A stretch of DNA of 64,000 bases, from assembly GCA_963377175.1 (NCBI GenBank), contig CAUJNA010000569.1, positions 1,207,774 to 1,271,773 of the forward strand, in the 5' to 3' direction. Both the position numbers and the translations under genes were made by a program. Below are positions 9,964 to 22,650 of the stretch, piece after piece. The stretch is from Effrenium voratum. Its lineage: Eukaryota; Sar; Dinophyceae; Suessiales; Symbiodiniaceae. Under the pieces are notes generated by a model that had not been told where the DNA came from, did no database searches, and saw only the letters and a program-made list of their open reading frames with translations. The first letter of the stretch is position 1. Each line of letters opens with the position of its first letter.

Positions 9964-10845
9964 CTCTCTGGGTCTCCACTGCAAAATGGGGATCACGCCA
10001 GCTCGTGAACACGCAACACGCTCCCTGTAACTGCACATTGATCAGGAAAAGCAAAGTCTGCTTTGCCACCACACGCTCGTTGGACTTGTTGTCCGTTCCA
10101 GCCTTGATTTTCTTAAGTCTTCTCGGCTGCCCTTCACATTGCTCCAAATGTCCAAGCAGCTGCAAGGCACTAGGTAGCCAACAACTCAGCCACCGCGCGG
10201 AACCCCATCCAGCCACCATCTTAACGTCTAGTCCGCCTGCAGCTGATTCACCATGAACCGAAAAAGAGCCTGGCCAGCTCAGGAAGGACCAGAACCGTTC
10301 GGCCGCTTGCCAAGCATAGAGTGGCGCCAGAAATGGCTTCATCCACAGAAGGAGCTGAGAGGAGTACCCCCAACTCCTGAAACCTCCTGTGCAATCGCAC
10401 AGTTGTAAAGCTGCTACTCTGAGTTGGGCGCTGCAACTTGATATGTTGCAGTTTTTTTGCGTGCAGCTCAGAGACATTACAGAGAGCCTACGGCTTGCGA
10501 TACAGAGTGTGGTCGTGATGATTTTGTCAGCAACGGATTCTCAAGGCTGCGGCCCCGCCATGCCGCTGCAAGCGGCTTGGGATTGCCCAGAGGACATGCA
10601 GGTGGTGAGGACTTGGTCCCAAGACCATGGAAGGCCTTGGCTCCCTCATTGCCATCTCTTTTGCAAATCCGAACCCATGCTGCAATTGCTCTGCAAGACT
10701 GCACCACCGCTTTGTGTCTGCAATCTGCTGTGAAAACTCGCACCACCCCTCAAAAAACTGCGCCATTTGTCCCCTGCTGCCACAGCTTTGCACCACCATT
10801 TGCTTACTGCTCAGATCATTTCGTGAAACTGCACCCTCGTTGCAA
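9964..10845. other. Intergenic DNA, possible remnant upstream of a gag-like pseudogene
   Basis: No domain is recognised. Frames overlap on both strands (for example minus 10527-11039). The part from 10660 to 10870 contains loosely repeated CTGCAxxACT/CTCGTTGCAA words. It may include the decayed C-terminal continuation of the minus-strand gag-like remnant, but I cannot show this. Confidence 0.4.
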
Positions 10846-10849
10846 GCGC

Positions 10850-11651
10850 TGTTCTGGCTGCTAACATCCACCCGCTCACTCCTCTGTGACATGGCACCCT
10901 CGTTGCAAACCTCTGCCTGGACCCGTCTCCTCTTGCGCCCCTCACCCAATCCAGCTGCCTCGAGTTGATCTCCGCTGCTATCGCCAACGCGATCAAGGTG
11001 GTCCGCCGCAGCTCCTTCAGCTCCAAGCCCCTCGCGCATTTCTGTCTGCCTATATTCGCCCAGGGGGCATCCACCGCCGTGGTCCCATCTGCACTAGGCA
11101 CCCGCATTGACCATAAAGCCACTGCTTGGCATTGAGTTTTGCCGAGAGGTACACCCAAGTCACTCCACAGCTTCTTAGTTGTAGAAGGCAATTTGCATTC
11201 GTCACCTTGAGGCGGCCGGAAACCTCATCCAGCGGACTGGCCACCGCCTCGCCTGACTCCAGCTCCACCTTCATGGCCAAGTAGTCTGCTGCTGCACCCT
11301 CCTGTTCTTTCACCTGACCACACACATCCCGAAAAGCCTTCCTCCCTGCCGTGTTCTCTTTCTCGACATACTGTTTCGCTGATTCCCAGGCTGACACAAG
11401 AGCTGCAAGCGCTGCTCTGCGCCCGCCGCTGCACCCAACCTCAACTCAGCGGCGAACGCTGCGCGCGCATCCTGCCGTGTGTCCGCGCAGGCACTGAATC
11501 TGCGGGTACTCCGATATAACTCTGCTAAATGCCTCTTGTCAGCCAACCTCACACCATTCTCTTCGCAAATGAAAGCCAGATCGCTGTTCACATGGTGCGC
11601 AGTGTAATTTCGCCGGCCAGCGTCTGGATCCACTGCCATGGCGCAAACCAC
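10850..11651 (-). pseudogene. Decayed gag-like protein of a dinoflagellate retroelement
   Basis: Three minus-strand frames chain into one protein-like reading: FICEENGVRLADKRHLAELY (about 11570-11510), then SAWESAKQYVEKENTAGRKAF (about 11395-11330), DYLAMKVELE and ASPLDEVSGRLKVT (about 11285-11200), then RVPSADGTTAVDAPWA (about 11100-11050). This order of motifs recalls the N-terminal gag-like region of a large family of predicted dinoflagellate retroelement proteins. That is recalled, not searched. At least two frameshifts separate the pieces, and no zinc knuckle or reverse transcriptase follows. Confidence 0.55.
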
Positions 11652-12214
11652 TCAACGAAAGTGAGAACACTTGCATGTCCTGCCTTGTGGATCACATGCT
11701 CCAAGCGTCCTTTCACGCTAACCTTCAAGCTGCGGGTCATCTTCGCGCTGGCCGGCAAGTTCATCTTCCCTCCCAGCTCAACCCAATTCGAAACCCAGAC
11801 CCCTCAAGCAAGCGCCCAAACAGGGAGGGGTCCCAACCGTGGCTCAACTCCTCCGCCTCTGCCGTCGATGACGAAATTCTGGAAGGGAATCTGGTTCACC
11901 CAGCTCTCGTCCTCCCTTCTTTGCACACGTGTGGCGCCATGCATCCGCCTGGCAATCCTTAAGAGCCCATTCGTCTTTAACCATGGTCACACACCACGGA
12001 AAAATGCCACAACCGTCCCTAGCACGCAGTCTTCTGAAACCTGCGCGCCGTGAAACGCACACCCGATAGTTCACGCAAGCATCATGCCAAAGGTGACAAG
12101 CAGCATGCAGCTGACAGATAAAGATTAGAGCCATTCCTTCAAGGCAAAGCAAGATGTAAGCGAACGGGGAGCATGGTGTGCAATAATGGATGTAGCCACA
12201 GCAGTTCATGACGG
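11652..12214. other. Intergenic DNA, no recognised gene
   Basis: Frames occur on both strands (plus 11529-12053, minus 11844-12338) without recognisable motifs. Part of it could be leader sequence for the minus-strand remnant below 11651. Confidence 0.4.
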
Positions 12215-13940
12215 AAGAATGAGGCAGGGCAATGAAGAACGGTGCAAGAATATGCCCGGTGGATGCAGCAAGATTGACAAAGTGTGGCTGCAGAAAGGCT
12301 GAACAGGAAGCAAGGTAGACGAGCCAAATCAAGCTCAAGCTTTGGCCAGGAACTCGTGCCGCGCATCATCACGAAAACCCAACCTGTGTCATCCTCATCC
12401 TTGACAACGGTCGTGCTCCGTCCATGGGCAGTAGGTAAGCGCTCGAGAGATTCATCAAAGCAATTTCACCTCTGCCAGCGGTCAAACCTTGAAGGTTGGC
12501 TGGGCTCCCGGATTGAGAAGAAATGGCTTCTTACGCGTGCGAGCAGACAAGCAAGGCAAGATGATCTGGCAGGGCAATGAAGAATGGTGCAAGAATATGC
12601 CCGGTGGATTTCAGCTGCCATTAGATTACAAGATGAAAGCCCTGGACCATCACAAGAACTTGAGTGAAGAAGCAAAGGGGAAGTATCAAAAGCTGAAGCA
12701 GAAATGAAAAAATGACAGAGCGTGAGAAGCAAGAGATCAATGAATGCTGCAGGCAGACAGCAATGATGGCCATTGTGCCGGTAGCAAAGCAGAAGCAAGG
12801 AGACAGGAAGAAGAAGATGAGCGCATTTAAGAAACCCAAGAAACTCACTTCCCAAGTTGACTGGCCAAAAAAGTCTGAACTTTTTTATTTACCACTAAAA
12901 TGGTCTTCCCAAAAAGTTTGAAGTCCATCGACTCAGGAAGTAAGAAGAAGACACTCAAGATGTCAATGGCTGCAAAGAAAGAGAAAGACAAGACAGATGG
13001 ACCAGAGCAGATCCAGGACAAGCGTGGGAGCGAGCGCAACAGAAGCAGCACCAGCAGAAGCGCCACGTGAGCCACCTCCATTGCCGCCGCCAAACGCACC
13101 GCTGCGCTGGCTGGGATTCTGAAGCCAGACCCAGCTGAATGGGGTGGATGGTCCAGTGCCGAGGCTGCTCGCTCTGCAAGTAGTCAGGGCAATGTGTGAC
13201 TCTGAGGCAGGATGGTCAAACTCTGAGATTGTCACGGTCAGTCTTGATATGGCTCTGTGGTGGCAAGAACATGGCCTCGCTGTCTCACACTACTTTCATT
13301 GATCCAACAATCACGCACTGATCACTGCCTCTCACACAAACCCTGGCAATGAGTCTGGCCTGGACTGCAAGGTGAGGTATTTGAAGCAGAGAATGCTGGG
13401 TGTCAAGCACGTGTTTTGCACGCATACATTTACGGGCGGGCATCTTGTGCCTCTGGTGTTAGACATGCGTGAAGGCACCAAGCATGAGGGTCAGCTGGGG
13501 TACGGTGAAACATTGCACACCATGTCCCAACCATGCATACATGGGCGTTGTGGATGAGGCATCTGAACAGCCGCAACACTGACACAGCATTGGCAAGTGA
13601 GCTGGAGAAGGAGAAGGCTGAAACGAAAGCTGGGGAGTCCGCTTTGAAAAAGCCTGGTGAGAAGGTGGCTGCTGACAGAATGCCGCGCTATGATGCTGCC
13701 AATAATTTGCTTGAGAAGAACAAGGACCTGTCTTTGTTGCAGGCAGCGGCCATGAGGATTGTGAGCAAGAACGGCAAAATGACTGTGGATGAGCTTAAAG
13801 AGGGCCACAGACAAGCCATGCGCAAGATCAATGTCAGAGAAGTTTGTGTATGCCTTGCGTGTGATCCAGTCCAGCGCGCCGCGTGTTTGACAAGGGAAAG
13901 CAAGAGATTTAGGGCCATCGCGGATGAATACAAGCGATGA
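12215..13940 (+). pseudogene. Unknown decayed gene, copy A of a direct duplication
   Basis: Homologous over most of its length to 14322-16030. Plus-strand readings include KMKALDHHKNLSEEAKGKYQ (about 12630-12690), AAKKEKDKTDGPEQIQDKRG (about 12970-13030) and a C-terminal KPGEKVAADRM (about 13648-13682) that continues to EGHRQAMRKINV. Composition is Lys/Glu-rich and fits a real, degraded protein, but I do not recognise the family. It holds two copies of a GGCAGGGCAATGAAGAA block (near 12219 and 12567); the second lies in a segment missing from copy B. Several frameshifts are present. Confidence 0.5.
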
Positions 13941-14321
13941 CGCTGCCACTTCAACAAACTGAGCAAGATGCAGCAGTGTGGACTAAATGAGACCGGCTGC
14001 ATCACCAGGGTTCTTCGGGGTTTCAATTTTTTGATTTGGGCGAGGCTTTCTGGTTTTAAGCCGGCAGGGCCCCCCCAATACTACACAGTGTGAAAAACTG
14101 GAACTCACCTCAATAACGAAGAAAACGAACCCGTGGAATTTTACCGGCCCCACACAAACGACCCCAAATCCATGGGTTGACTAATCCTGGCAGGATAATG
14201 GAGCAGTAATTCTTTTTACTTCAGCCAGAACAATGGTTACACAGCATATCTAGCAGGCTCAACCAAGTATGGTCACCCAAACTGGCGTGACCTACGACAT
14301 GATTCCGCATGTGACTCCAAA
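13941..14321. other. Spacer between the duplicated copies
   Basis: No gene or ordered repeat is recognised between the two copies. Confidence 0.5.
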
Positions 14322-16030
14322 TCAACCTCAAGCTTTGGCCAGGAACTCATGCCGCCCATCATCACGAAAATCCAACCTGTGTCATCCTCATCCTTGACAA
14401 CGGTCGTGCTCCGTCCATGGGCAGTTGGTAAGCGCTGGAGAGATTCATCACTTCAATTTCACCTCTACCAGCGGTCAAACCTCAAAGGTTGGCTGGGCTC
14501 CCGGATTGAGAAGACATGGCTTCTTACGCGTGCGACCAGACAAGCAAGGATGAAAGCTCTGGACCATCACAAGAACTTGAGTGAAGAAGCAAAGGAGAAG
14601 TATCACAAGCTGAAGCAGAAATGCAAAAATTGACAGAGCATGAGAAGAAAGAGATCAATGAAATGCTGCAGGCAGACAGCAATGATGGCCATTGTGCCGG
14701 TAGCAAAGCAGAAGCAAGGAGACAGGAAGAAGAAGAAGAGGAGCGCATTTGAGAAACCCAAGAGCCAACTTGAAGCAGATGCAGAAGACACTCAAGATGT
14801 CAATGGCTGCAAAGAAAGAGAAAGACAAGACAGATGGACCAGAGCAGATCCAGGACAAGCGTGGGAGCGAGCGCAACAGAAGCAGCACCAGCAGAAGCGC
14901 CACGTGAGCCACCTCCATTGCCGCCGCCAAACGCACCGCTGCGCTGGCTGATGCGCAGGGCACGCTGATGAGAGAGCTGGTCATACAGTGCGTGGCCGGC
15001 ATGGCACTGCCATGAGTGCGTGTGCGTCTGAGGATTCACTCATGTGCTATTGGATGCAGACCGTAGGAACAAGAAGGAGGAAACTGCATGGGTCAAACCA
15101 GGGCATCTGCGTGAAGCGCCGGATGCCAAAAAGCAATGGAAATGGCCACAGCTGACTTTTCCAAGATTGCAGAAGCAACAGATGCTGGAGATGTCTGGCA
15201 TTCTAAATCCAGATCCAGCTGAGATCGATTCTTATCATGGCGATGGCGTGGCTGGTCCAGCGCCTAGGCTGCTCCCCAGGCAAGAAGTCAGGGCAATGCG
15301 TGTGCGTGCTGGTAGAGGAAAGACACCACGGACATTGGTCTCCAAACTCTGAGATGTTCATGGTCAATCCTGATGTGGCTCTGTACTACCAAGAGCATAG
15401 CCTCGCTGCCTCACATTGGTTTCATTGATCCAACAACCGCACACGCGATCACTGCCTTTCGTACAAACCCTAGCCGTGATTCTGGCATGGCCTGCAAGGT
15501 GCAGTGCTTGAAGCAGAGAACGCTGGGTGTCAAGCACGTGTTTTGCATGCATATACGTACTGGTGGGCATCTTGTGCCTTTGGTGTTGGACATGCGTGAA
15601 GGCGCCAAGCATGGCGATCAGATAGGATACGGTGAAACATTGCACACCACGCCCCGGTCACGCACACATGGGCATTGTGGATGAGACATCTGAGCAGGCC
15701 ATCATTGACACGCTGCAGCACTGCAGAGCATTGGCAATTGAGCTGGAGAAGAAGAAGGCTCAAACGAAAGCTGGGGAGGTAGCTTTGAAAAAGCCTGGCG
15801 AGAAGGTGGCTGCTGACAGAATGAAGCGCCAAGAATTTGCTTGAGAAGAACAAGGATCTGTCTTGGTTGCAGGCAGGATTGTAAGCAAGAATGCCAAAAT
15901 GTCTCTGGAAGCTCAGGCTACAGAAAAACTATGCGCAAGATCAGTGTCACAGAAGTTGGTATATGCAGCAAATGCAGGTATGTGTGCCTTGCTGCCGCAG
16001 TCGGCCGCAACTCCTACACGGTCAGACTGT
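14322..16030 (+). pseudogene. Unknown decayed gene, copy B of a direct duplication
   Basis: Repeats copy A: the TTGGCCAGGAACTC start (14336 versus about 12342), KMKALDHHKNLSEEAKEKYH, the AAKKEKDKTDGPEQIQDKRG stretch, a VKHVFCMHI...GGHLVPLVLDMREG block (15530-15600; copy A has VKHVFCTHT near 13400-13470) and EKVAADRMKR. It lacks an 80-bp segment of copy A and has extra sequence near 14955-15170. The two copies are broken at different places, so decay continued after duplication. Function unknown. Confidence 0.5.
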
Positions 16031-17192
16031 CGCTGCATTAGACTGGGCTCTCCAAACATACTTGACAAACACCCATGCCAGTAAACAGCGCGTCACGCAA
16101 CTTTGAGCAGTTGCCGGCACCTTGTTCGCAAGACGCCAGTTGCTCTTGTTGCCAGTTTCTAGGAAACCTAGAACTCTAAAACTGCGAAGTCAGCGCTTCT
16201 TGGCTTAGCAGCGCGAATGGGCTGCCAAGAGAGGCTAAAAAGAGCTAAACGACATAGTTGAGAGCCGGAGACGATGAAGTATCGTTTTGGCACTCGGGCC
16301 AGGAACGTTTGGGCAAGGAAAACAGCACTTTGTCTTCCATGAAACGCAGCCTTTCGACTTGGAAGATGCCGCTTGCGGATGAAGCAGTGCTCGCGGACAC
16401 ATGCTGCTTCCTAGCGCCCCACGTCAAGTGAAAACCCTTCTGCTGTGTGCTCGGGAAAAAGGCATACTGCATTTTCAGCTTGTGATGTTAGTTGTGTTCA
16501 TTGTCAAAGTCGGGGTCGACAAAGTTTCACCTTTGCTTGCTATCGCCTCAGGCATTGACGCGTTCTCTTGCCTTGGGCCGCGGGCTGGCAGTCGACTCAT
16601 TTGGCCTCCCTCTGCGGTGCGCGTTTCCATGGCCCATCTTGTTGCCCAGCCACAAGGTTCCCAAAATGCCACAGCGAGCTCTTGTTTCAAGATGACATTG
16701 TTGCGACTGCCCTTTGGCTTTGCGAAAGTTAGCTTGCTGGGATTTGTTCTTTCGTGTTGTGTCGCGTTTCGTGCTTCTTGTCGCGCCTTCTGTCTCTGGC
16801 CCCCTTTGTCAGAAGTGAGCCTTTTCGCGGCACTGAGGTCACCGAGGTCCCAGTATATACTCTTCACTCGTCGTGACAAAGGTCGCTCACGAGTGTTGTT
16901 GAAGAATGATCAGAAGTGTCGGTTGAAAGGTCGCTCAACACATCAGGTTTTTTACCCTAGTGCTTTGGGCTCAAAACACACAAAGGTGTCCCAAGTGTGC
17001 CTACTTGGCTGCACGATTCCTTGTGATGCATTTTGGCTGTTGGGCCATGCTGGTGAATTTCGCCGGCGAGCTTTGAAGGTTGTCTGCGAACCAAGTGATG
17101 TCTGGATGGCCTTGCTTCTTCGAAACACTGAACAACACTTTTCCTCCTGCCGGCGCGATTTGTCAAGCGACTGGCCACCGCAGAACCTTTGA
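16031..17192. other. Ambiguous region with a 263-codon open frame
   Basis: The longest plus-strand frame here runs 16401-17192 (263 codons) but shows no domain. The minus strand (16475-16879, then 16957-17250) is also open and gives a more hydrophilic, protein-like product. I cannot tell which strand, if either, is coded. Confidence 0.25.
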
Positions 17193-18350
17193 GGACCTCC
17201 TTGGCTGCTCTAGTTGCAAACTCGCACTGGGGTTGCACGGCTGGGCGCATTCAGTTTCGGGCTGCGGGACTTACGTGTGTCATGGCAACTAGAGTTACGT
17301 ACCGTATTCAATCCTCGTACGGTCGCGGAAGAAAGCTTCTTAGTTGCAACCACCTTCAAGACTGTCAGCAACTAATCCCAAGACCCGTTTGTCACACACG
17401 CGTGACATGGTATTGCGTTGAATGCTCGTAAGAGGAGGCAGCTGAACAGCGGTCAGAACGAACTGCTGCTTTTGGTCAGCTACACTCCCCGTTTTCAATC
17501 AAGGTGTAGAAGCCCAAAGGTTTCAAACAAAAATCAAAAGAATGCCTTTGGTTTTACCCTTCCACGAATGTCTGTTTGTTCACGGCCACTTGAAGAAGCT
17601 ACAGAGCATCTGTACGTCGTTTGTCTAGCTCCATTCAACTCCCAGGAAAACATGTCAGGTTGACAGACAGGCCCTACGGGGTTTGGGATCTACGCTGCGC
17701 CTTTGCGGGCTTGCATTGATTCGGCCGACCGCACGCGGGTCTTGAACGCGTGAACACACAACACATGCGCACACACACGCGCGTTCAACATTGGCATTTG
17801 CATTTGCATGTGCGCGCATAGAAACACCTGTGTGTGTGTGTGTGTGTCACAGACTCCAAACGTTATCTGATGGCACGATGACGACATGGGCATGCAATTG
17901 GCATGTGTGCTCAAGGCTGGAAGTCTAATAACGGCTGTATAATATACAAGCACGTAACTTCGCTAGTGCGTGATTCAAGGTGTCTTCAGCGTCCAGGCCC
18001 GCCCCTGTGGCAGGTCAAGTTGGTTGTCAGCTGAAAATTGGAAGACTCGGCATGACGCCCTGCACTCACGCGAAAGCCCGTCACGTGGCCCCAGCTCAAG
18101 TAACTCCTGCGGCGCCTCTGACTGAGACGGCTGTAAGCGTGATGTTGCCCCAGGTGTCAGCCTGAGTTCAAACTATTCTCACAGGGCAGAAAGACGGCCA
18201 CACTTGACTCAAACTCGATTGGCTCTTGCCTCACAGTTGAGTCCTGGGCAATACTGATAAGGAGGGAACTTGTGCCCATCGCTCCAAAGCTGACGGGTCA
18301 CAACAAGCTGGCTTGTGCTTGGCCGAGTGGAACAGAAAAATGGGAGATGT
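17193..18350. other. Intergenic DNA with a TG microsatellite
   Basis: No gene recognised. A perfect (TG)n run lies at 17829-17847, next to a CACACACGCG stretch. Short frames on both strands lack motifs. Confidence 0.5.
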
Positions 18351-19140
18351 CCTCCAGAGTCAACCGAAGAGCCCGTCATTCTTGACCACGCGCGCACGTA
18401 AAACGCCTCGACAAGGCTCTGGGGCGCGCACTCCCGCACACCAAATCGACCCAGTCACCCTAAACCTCACCACTGAGTTCATTCCACGCAGCGTTCTGAA
18501 GGTGGCCAGGTAAACCGATTGTCCTTCCTGAGCCCTTAATCGCACCGCTGCGCGCCGGACAAAGCTCCGATGAGCCTGCTGAGATCTACGGCTACGTTGG
18601 TGACCCCCATCGGCAAAGCCCGAGAAGCAAGGCGCACGGCTGCAGGAACTTGAGAACCGGGAACAGGAACAAATGCGTCCCGCCACTCCGTAACAAGCAC
18701 CTTCAGCCTCAGTGTTCCATAAACCACCACGGCCCCTCCAATCTCGCAACCCGCTGCAGTAGTGGCCCCTGTCTCTCTTTCTTGCCAAGCCATTTGGATT
18801 CCTGCCAAAGTCCAACCCCTCCCCCAAGTACGCGAGGCACAGTCGAGGAGCCGGAGGGGGAAGAAGAGGACAAAGCGCAGCTCCCAATGCTGCCGAAGTC
18901 CAGCGCAGGATAATCGAAAAGCGAGACCCAGCGCTCACAAGAGCTCCCGCATTTTTTTAAAAGGACATGTCTGATTCTGCTACGCACTGTGAAGCTATGT
19001 TCACCAAACAACCTCGTTGCTTCCTGCACATTTGGTCTTGACAAGGTTGTTCCATCCAGGTCAAACGCACCTGTCTTGCCTGCAGATTGCGCCAAAAGGT
19101 CGTTTTTTGGCGTCGGGGCGTAGGCTAGGCTGGGTTCCAA
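18351..19140 (-). other. Region with long minus-strand frames, no known domain
   Basis: Minus frames at 18360-18938 (192 codons), 18536-18808 and 18709-19140 overlap in three registers. None shows a recognisable domain. High GC makes long open frames likely by chance. If a gene exists it is probably on the minus strand with frameshifts. Confidence 0.25.
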
Positions 19141-19175
19141 AAAACAACAGCCGAGGCGCGGGGCAAAAGGCGAGT

Positions 19176-19710
19176 CGGGGATGCGTAGCCATGGTTATCA
19201 TCAAGACGATCACGAGCATCATCCTCAGGATCCTCGCCATGACTCGTCTTTCTTAAGCCTTTTCTACACACATTTCGAGTGCCCGGCTTGACATGCAAGC
19301 GATGCGTAGTCATGACTATCATCATCACTGCTGGAGATGCTGGGGATGCGTGGTCATGGTTATCATCATCATGATCATCCGCTGGGGGTGCGTAGCGATG
19401 GTTATCATCAAGGCGATCACAAGCAGTTTTGTCACGATCGTTGTTATGAGCATCATGTCTGCTGCAAATGCTAGGGATGCGTAGTGATGGTAATCATCAA
19501 GGCGATCACAAGCATCATCCTCATTGCTCTCATCATGACTCGTTCTTGCAACTCTTTTCTATGTGCATTTCAAGTGTCTCGTTAGACCCGGCTTGACACG
19601 CAAGCGATGCGTACTCGCTGCTGGAGATGTTGGGGACGCGTAGTCATGACTATCATCATCACTGCTGGAGATGCTGAGGATGCGTAGTCATGGTTATCAT
19701 CATGATCATC
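19176..19710 (+). repeat. GATGCGTAGTCATGG minisatellite with higher-order structure
   Basis: Eight copies of a word near GATGCGTAGTCATGGTTATC start at about 19178, 19302, 19346, 19388, 19477, 19606, 19636 and 19680. A longer module, CATCCTCxxxxTCTCATCATGACTCGT...TTTTCTA...GGCTTGACA(T/C)GCAAGCGATGCGTA, occurs twice (about 19221-19306 and 19515-19612), so the array was duplicated as a block of about 300 bp. Confidence 0.8.
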
Positions 19711-20860
19711 GCAAGATGACGTCACGCAAGTCACAAGGCCAAACACTTGTCAAGCAGGATCTATCCTGGTAGAGAACCCAGTGTCGTACAGGGCGTGCCG
19801 GGTTGAGTTGCATGAGTGGAAAGCTGTGAGGTCCAGGGAGGTTAGCTCACGCACCTCTCTGCGAAAAAAACAGGCCTTGGGGGTCGATCGACAATCCTAA
19901 GAAAGAGCCTTTTCTGTAACTTGAAAAGCGCGCGGACATTCTAAAGCAACTCGCCCGCCCCATTGCCTTTAGCTTGTAAGGGCACGCAAGTGGTGCAACC
20001 AGCAGGGGGGCACTTCGGCACCATCGACCCTCTCGATGCTTTTTGTCTTTCCCAGCCATTAGCCTCAATGCGTTTCCTCTTTTCCCACTATCATCAAAGG
20101 ATTCGTAAAGGCTTAGATTCTTTGGTTTTTACGCTAAAGCCTATTGCCATCAAACCTCGCATTGTGTTTTCTTGGATAGCACTCAGGCCGCCGGCGCTTG
20201 TTCTAACAACACGTTCCACTCTCGCTCTGCGAAAAGGCGCGCCCCGATATGATTGCTACATAATTGCCAGACATTCGTGGGATCACGGTTGGGCCATCAT
20301 TCACCTTTCGACGATCGGCCTTGAAAAATACATGATCCAGCAATTTGGATTCAGTGCTGATGTCTTGGAGCATCCAAGGGCAAGGGCGTGAGAGTTGCAG
20401 TTGCCAGCACTTGTGTTTCAAGATGTCGCAGTAGTAGGATGGTGTGATGTGAATGTTTTTCAGTTGCCACAGACTGATCCCAACCCACGAAACCACTCAA
20501 CACCCTAACCCGCCGAGCTCATTCAACCCATCTGCCCAGGCTAGATAGATCTCAGCTGCCTTCTCACTCCGAGGCAGAGTGCGGTGCTGGATGATGTCTC
20601 TTTGGGGCTTGGCAAAAAGGCGTGGTGGCATTTCCAGACGCGCCAACCCTTCAAAAAATCGCCTCTCATGCGGTCACCCGCGCGCCATGGGTTTATGATG
20701 GTAGGGGAGAAACTTGCTAGTCTCTCCTTCCCGATAAGTCCTGGTGAGTGATGAAGCTCGACAAGCAATGGGAGTCCGCCTCGTTCCACCTGACCAGCCT
20801 TGCTGCATAGTGTTGGCTTTCTGGCTGAGGTAACAACTTGATTAGTTGAGTCCAAGATTG
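19711..20860. other. Intergenic DNA, no recognised gene
   Basis: A plus frame at 19963-20391 (142 codons) and minus frames at 19847-20068 and 20541-20855 have no recognisable domain. No ordered repeat seen. Confidence 0.4.
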
Positions 20861-22650
20861 ATTGGACTGCTACCTCTCTAGGTGTTACCCACCCAGTGCG
20901 TTACCTCACGTCCAAGACGATTGCCTGGTCTCCCCCAAGCGCCGACCGAGTCACCGTTGCCAAACCCGCCCAGCCCTGCGTCTTTCACCAGCTGGGTCAA
21001 TTCGCCCAGCAGGACAAGTGGAGACCTGGAGGCTGCGCGGCCTCACCTTGCGCGGCTTGGCTCATCAAGAAAACGTTGAGAAAGCTCTGATTCTGCTGTT
21101 ACCAAGGTCGCTGAGTTCGTGAAAAGCCCTGGCACCGTCAAGCTCTGCCCCAAGCCCAAGCTTGCCAAGCACAAGCTACGTGCAAAAGTTGAGGAGCCCA
21201 AGATTGCAGAACGCTGGTTTCACTGGATGGGCTTCAACGACTACAACTGCACCTTTGGTTTGCCATCAGTGGGCTTCGCTTACTTTTTCTGTACGCGAGG
21301 TGTTAGACTTGTAAAAAAGCAAGCGTCCACGGCCTGAGGGCAATGCCTGGCTGTGGTCCCATGAGTTGAAGCGTTTTTCGACAGCCGAGTTCTGAACGGT
21401 CTCTTGTCTGAGAGACGCAGTGACTAGATGGGTGGGATGCCTGCCTATCAAGAACTGCTTGCTTTGAGGGATTCAGCACAGATCAGACTGCGCTAGTTGC
21501 TTTAGTTGGTGCCTTCAACCTGATCTACAGGTCCCATCCCACTTGTCGAGTTCTTCCATCATACGCACAAGCGAAGGCTCAAGCAGCTTGGCAACAAAAA
21601 GTGAGCGGTCTCGCAACCATTGTTAGGGCCGTTGCTAGAGTCTCGAGTTTGGAAGCGAACCACGATCTTGAACATTTCATTCTCAGCAACATGATGAGTT
21701 CAGCCAACACGTTGTGTCAACAACATGTCACGGTCAAGTGCAGCAAGTTGGGTTGGCTGACTGCCCGCGACCTTTGTCCGCGCCTTCATATGTGGCTGCT
21801 AAAATTCGGTTTGCGCTTGTTCGTTCGATTTCTTGAGGAGGCAGTCACACTCCCAACTCGCGGCCCGCTTCCTTTCCCGCTGTGATGGTCAGAGGTCGCG
21901 GCCCAACCAGCGAATGGATCCACGCAACAAAAAGACCCAGGCTTTGACTGGGGCGTGTTCGCCCCACGAGTTGGGCAAAAAAGGCGCCAGACCAGCAAGG
22001 CCGGCGTTTGTTCTCGAACACGAACACGAGAAAGGCCGCAGCAGAACCCGCGTCAGAGCGACGAGACCGAGGACCGAGGCGTCGCGAAGACTTGTACCGT
22101 CACTCTGTCCCAGCGGCAACCGCTGCCGATGACCAGCTAGAATATGAGCAGGAGGGCAAGGTCACGAAGAAGCAGCAGTTCTTGCCGCACCCCAAACTTG
22201 GCGGGGAGCGGATCACTTTGCTGCTGTTTGACACACGAAAGGTTAAGTTTACAATCGTTCAACACACGTTGCTCGTTTGTTCTGGCATGCATTCGTCTAC
22301 TACTCTGGGCCTGAGAAGATTCACTACGTTATCGACCCGGCAGCCAAGAAGGAAGCCCCAGCGCCAAAAAACCACACCGATTGGGAGGTGCGATCTTCCA
22401 AAGGTCCTGCGCTGGGGCACTGGACGCGCTTTGTTGACTCGGCCAGCGGTTCCGCAAACGTCAAGCCACGCTGGATTTCACTTGGATGAAGAATAAGAAA
22501 ACCCGGCAAGTTGTTGCTGAGCACATGGGTGCGGTGAACTGGCGCCCTGGTTTGCAGTCATCGCCGATTTCCTGAAGTATTCTCTCAATTCTTTCAGGCT
22601 TTCGACTACCAGCCCAGAACTGCCTCTCAAGGCGCCCCAAAATTAACATG
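20861..22650 (+). other. Weak plus-strand coding remnants, unknown
   Basis: Several short plus frames give protein-like, Lys/Pro- or aromatic-rich pieces: KLCPKPKLAKHKLRAKVEEP with RWFHWMGFND (21119-21245), and DPAAKKEAPAPKNHTDWEV (about 22337-22395). They lie in different frames with stops between them. An old gene or element on this strand is possible, but there is no identifiable family. Confidence 0.25.

Noticed and set aside
9658..10477. 271-codon minus frame and 178-codon plus frame over the homopurine tract
   Set aside because: The proteins are Phe/Leu/Ser or Lys/Glu/Arg homopolymer-like and come from (GAAA)n and (GGAA)n. No domain at either end.
16401..17192. 263-codon plus frame as a protein-coding gene
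   Set aside because: No recognisable domain, and the opposite strand is equally open and more protein-like. Kept only as an ambiguous region.
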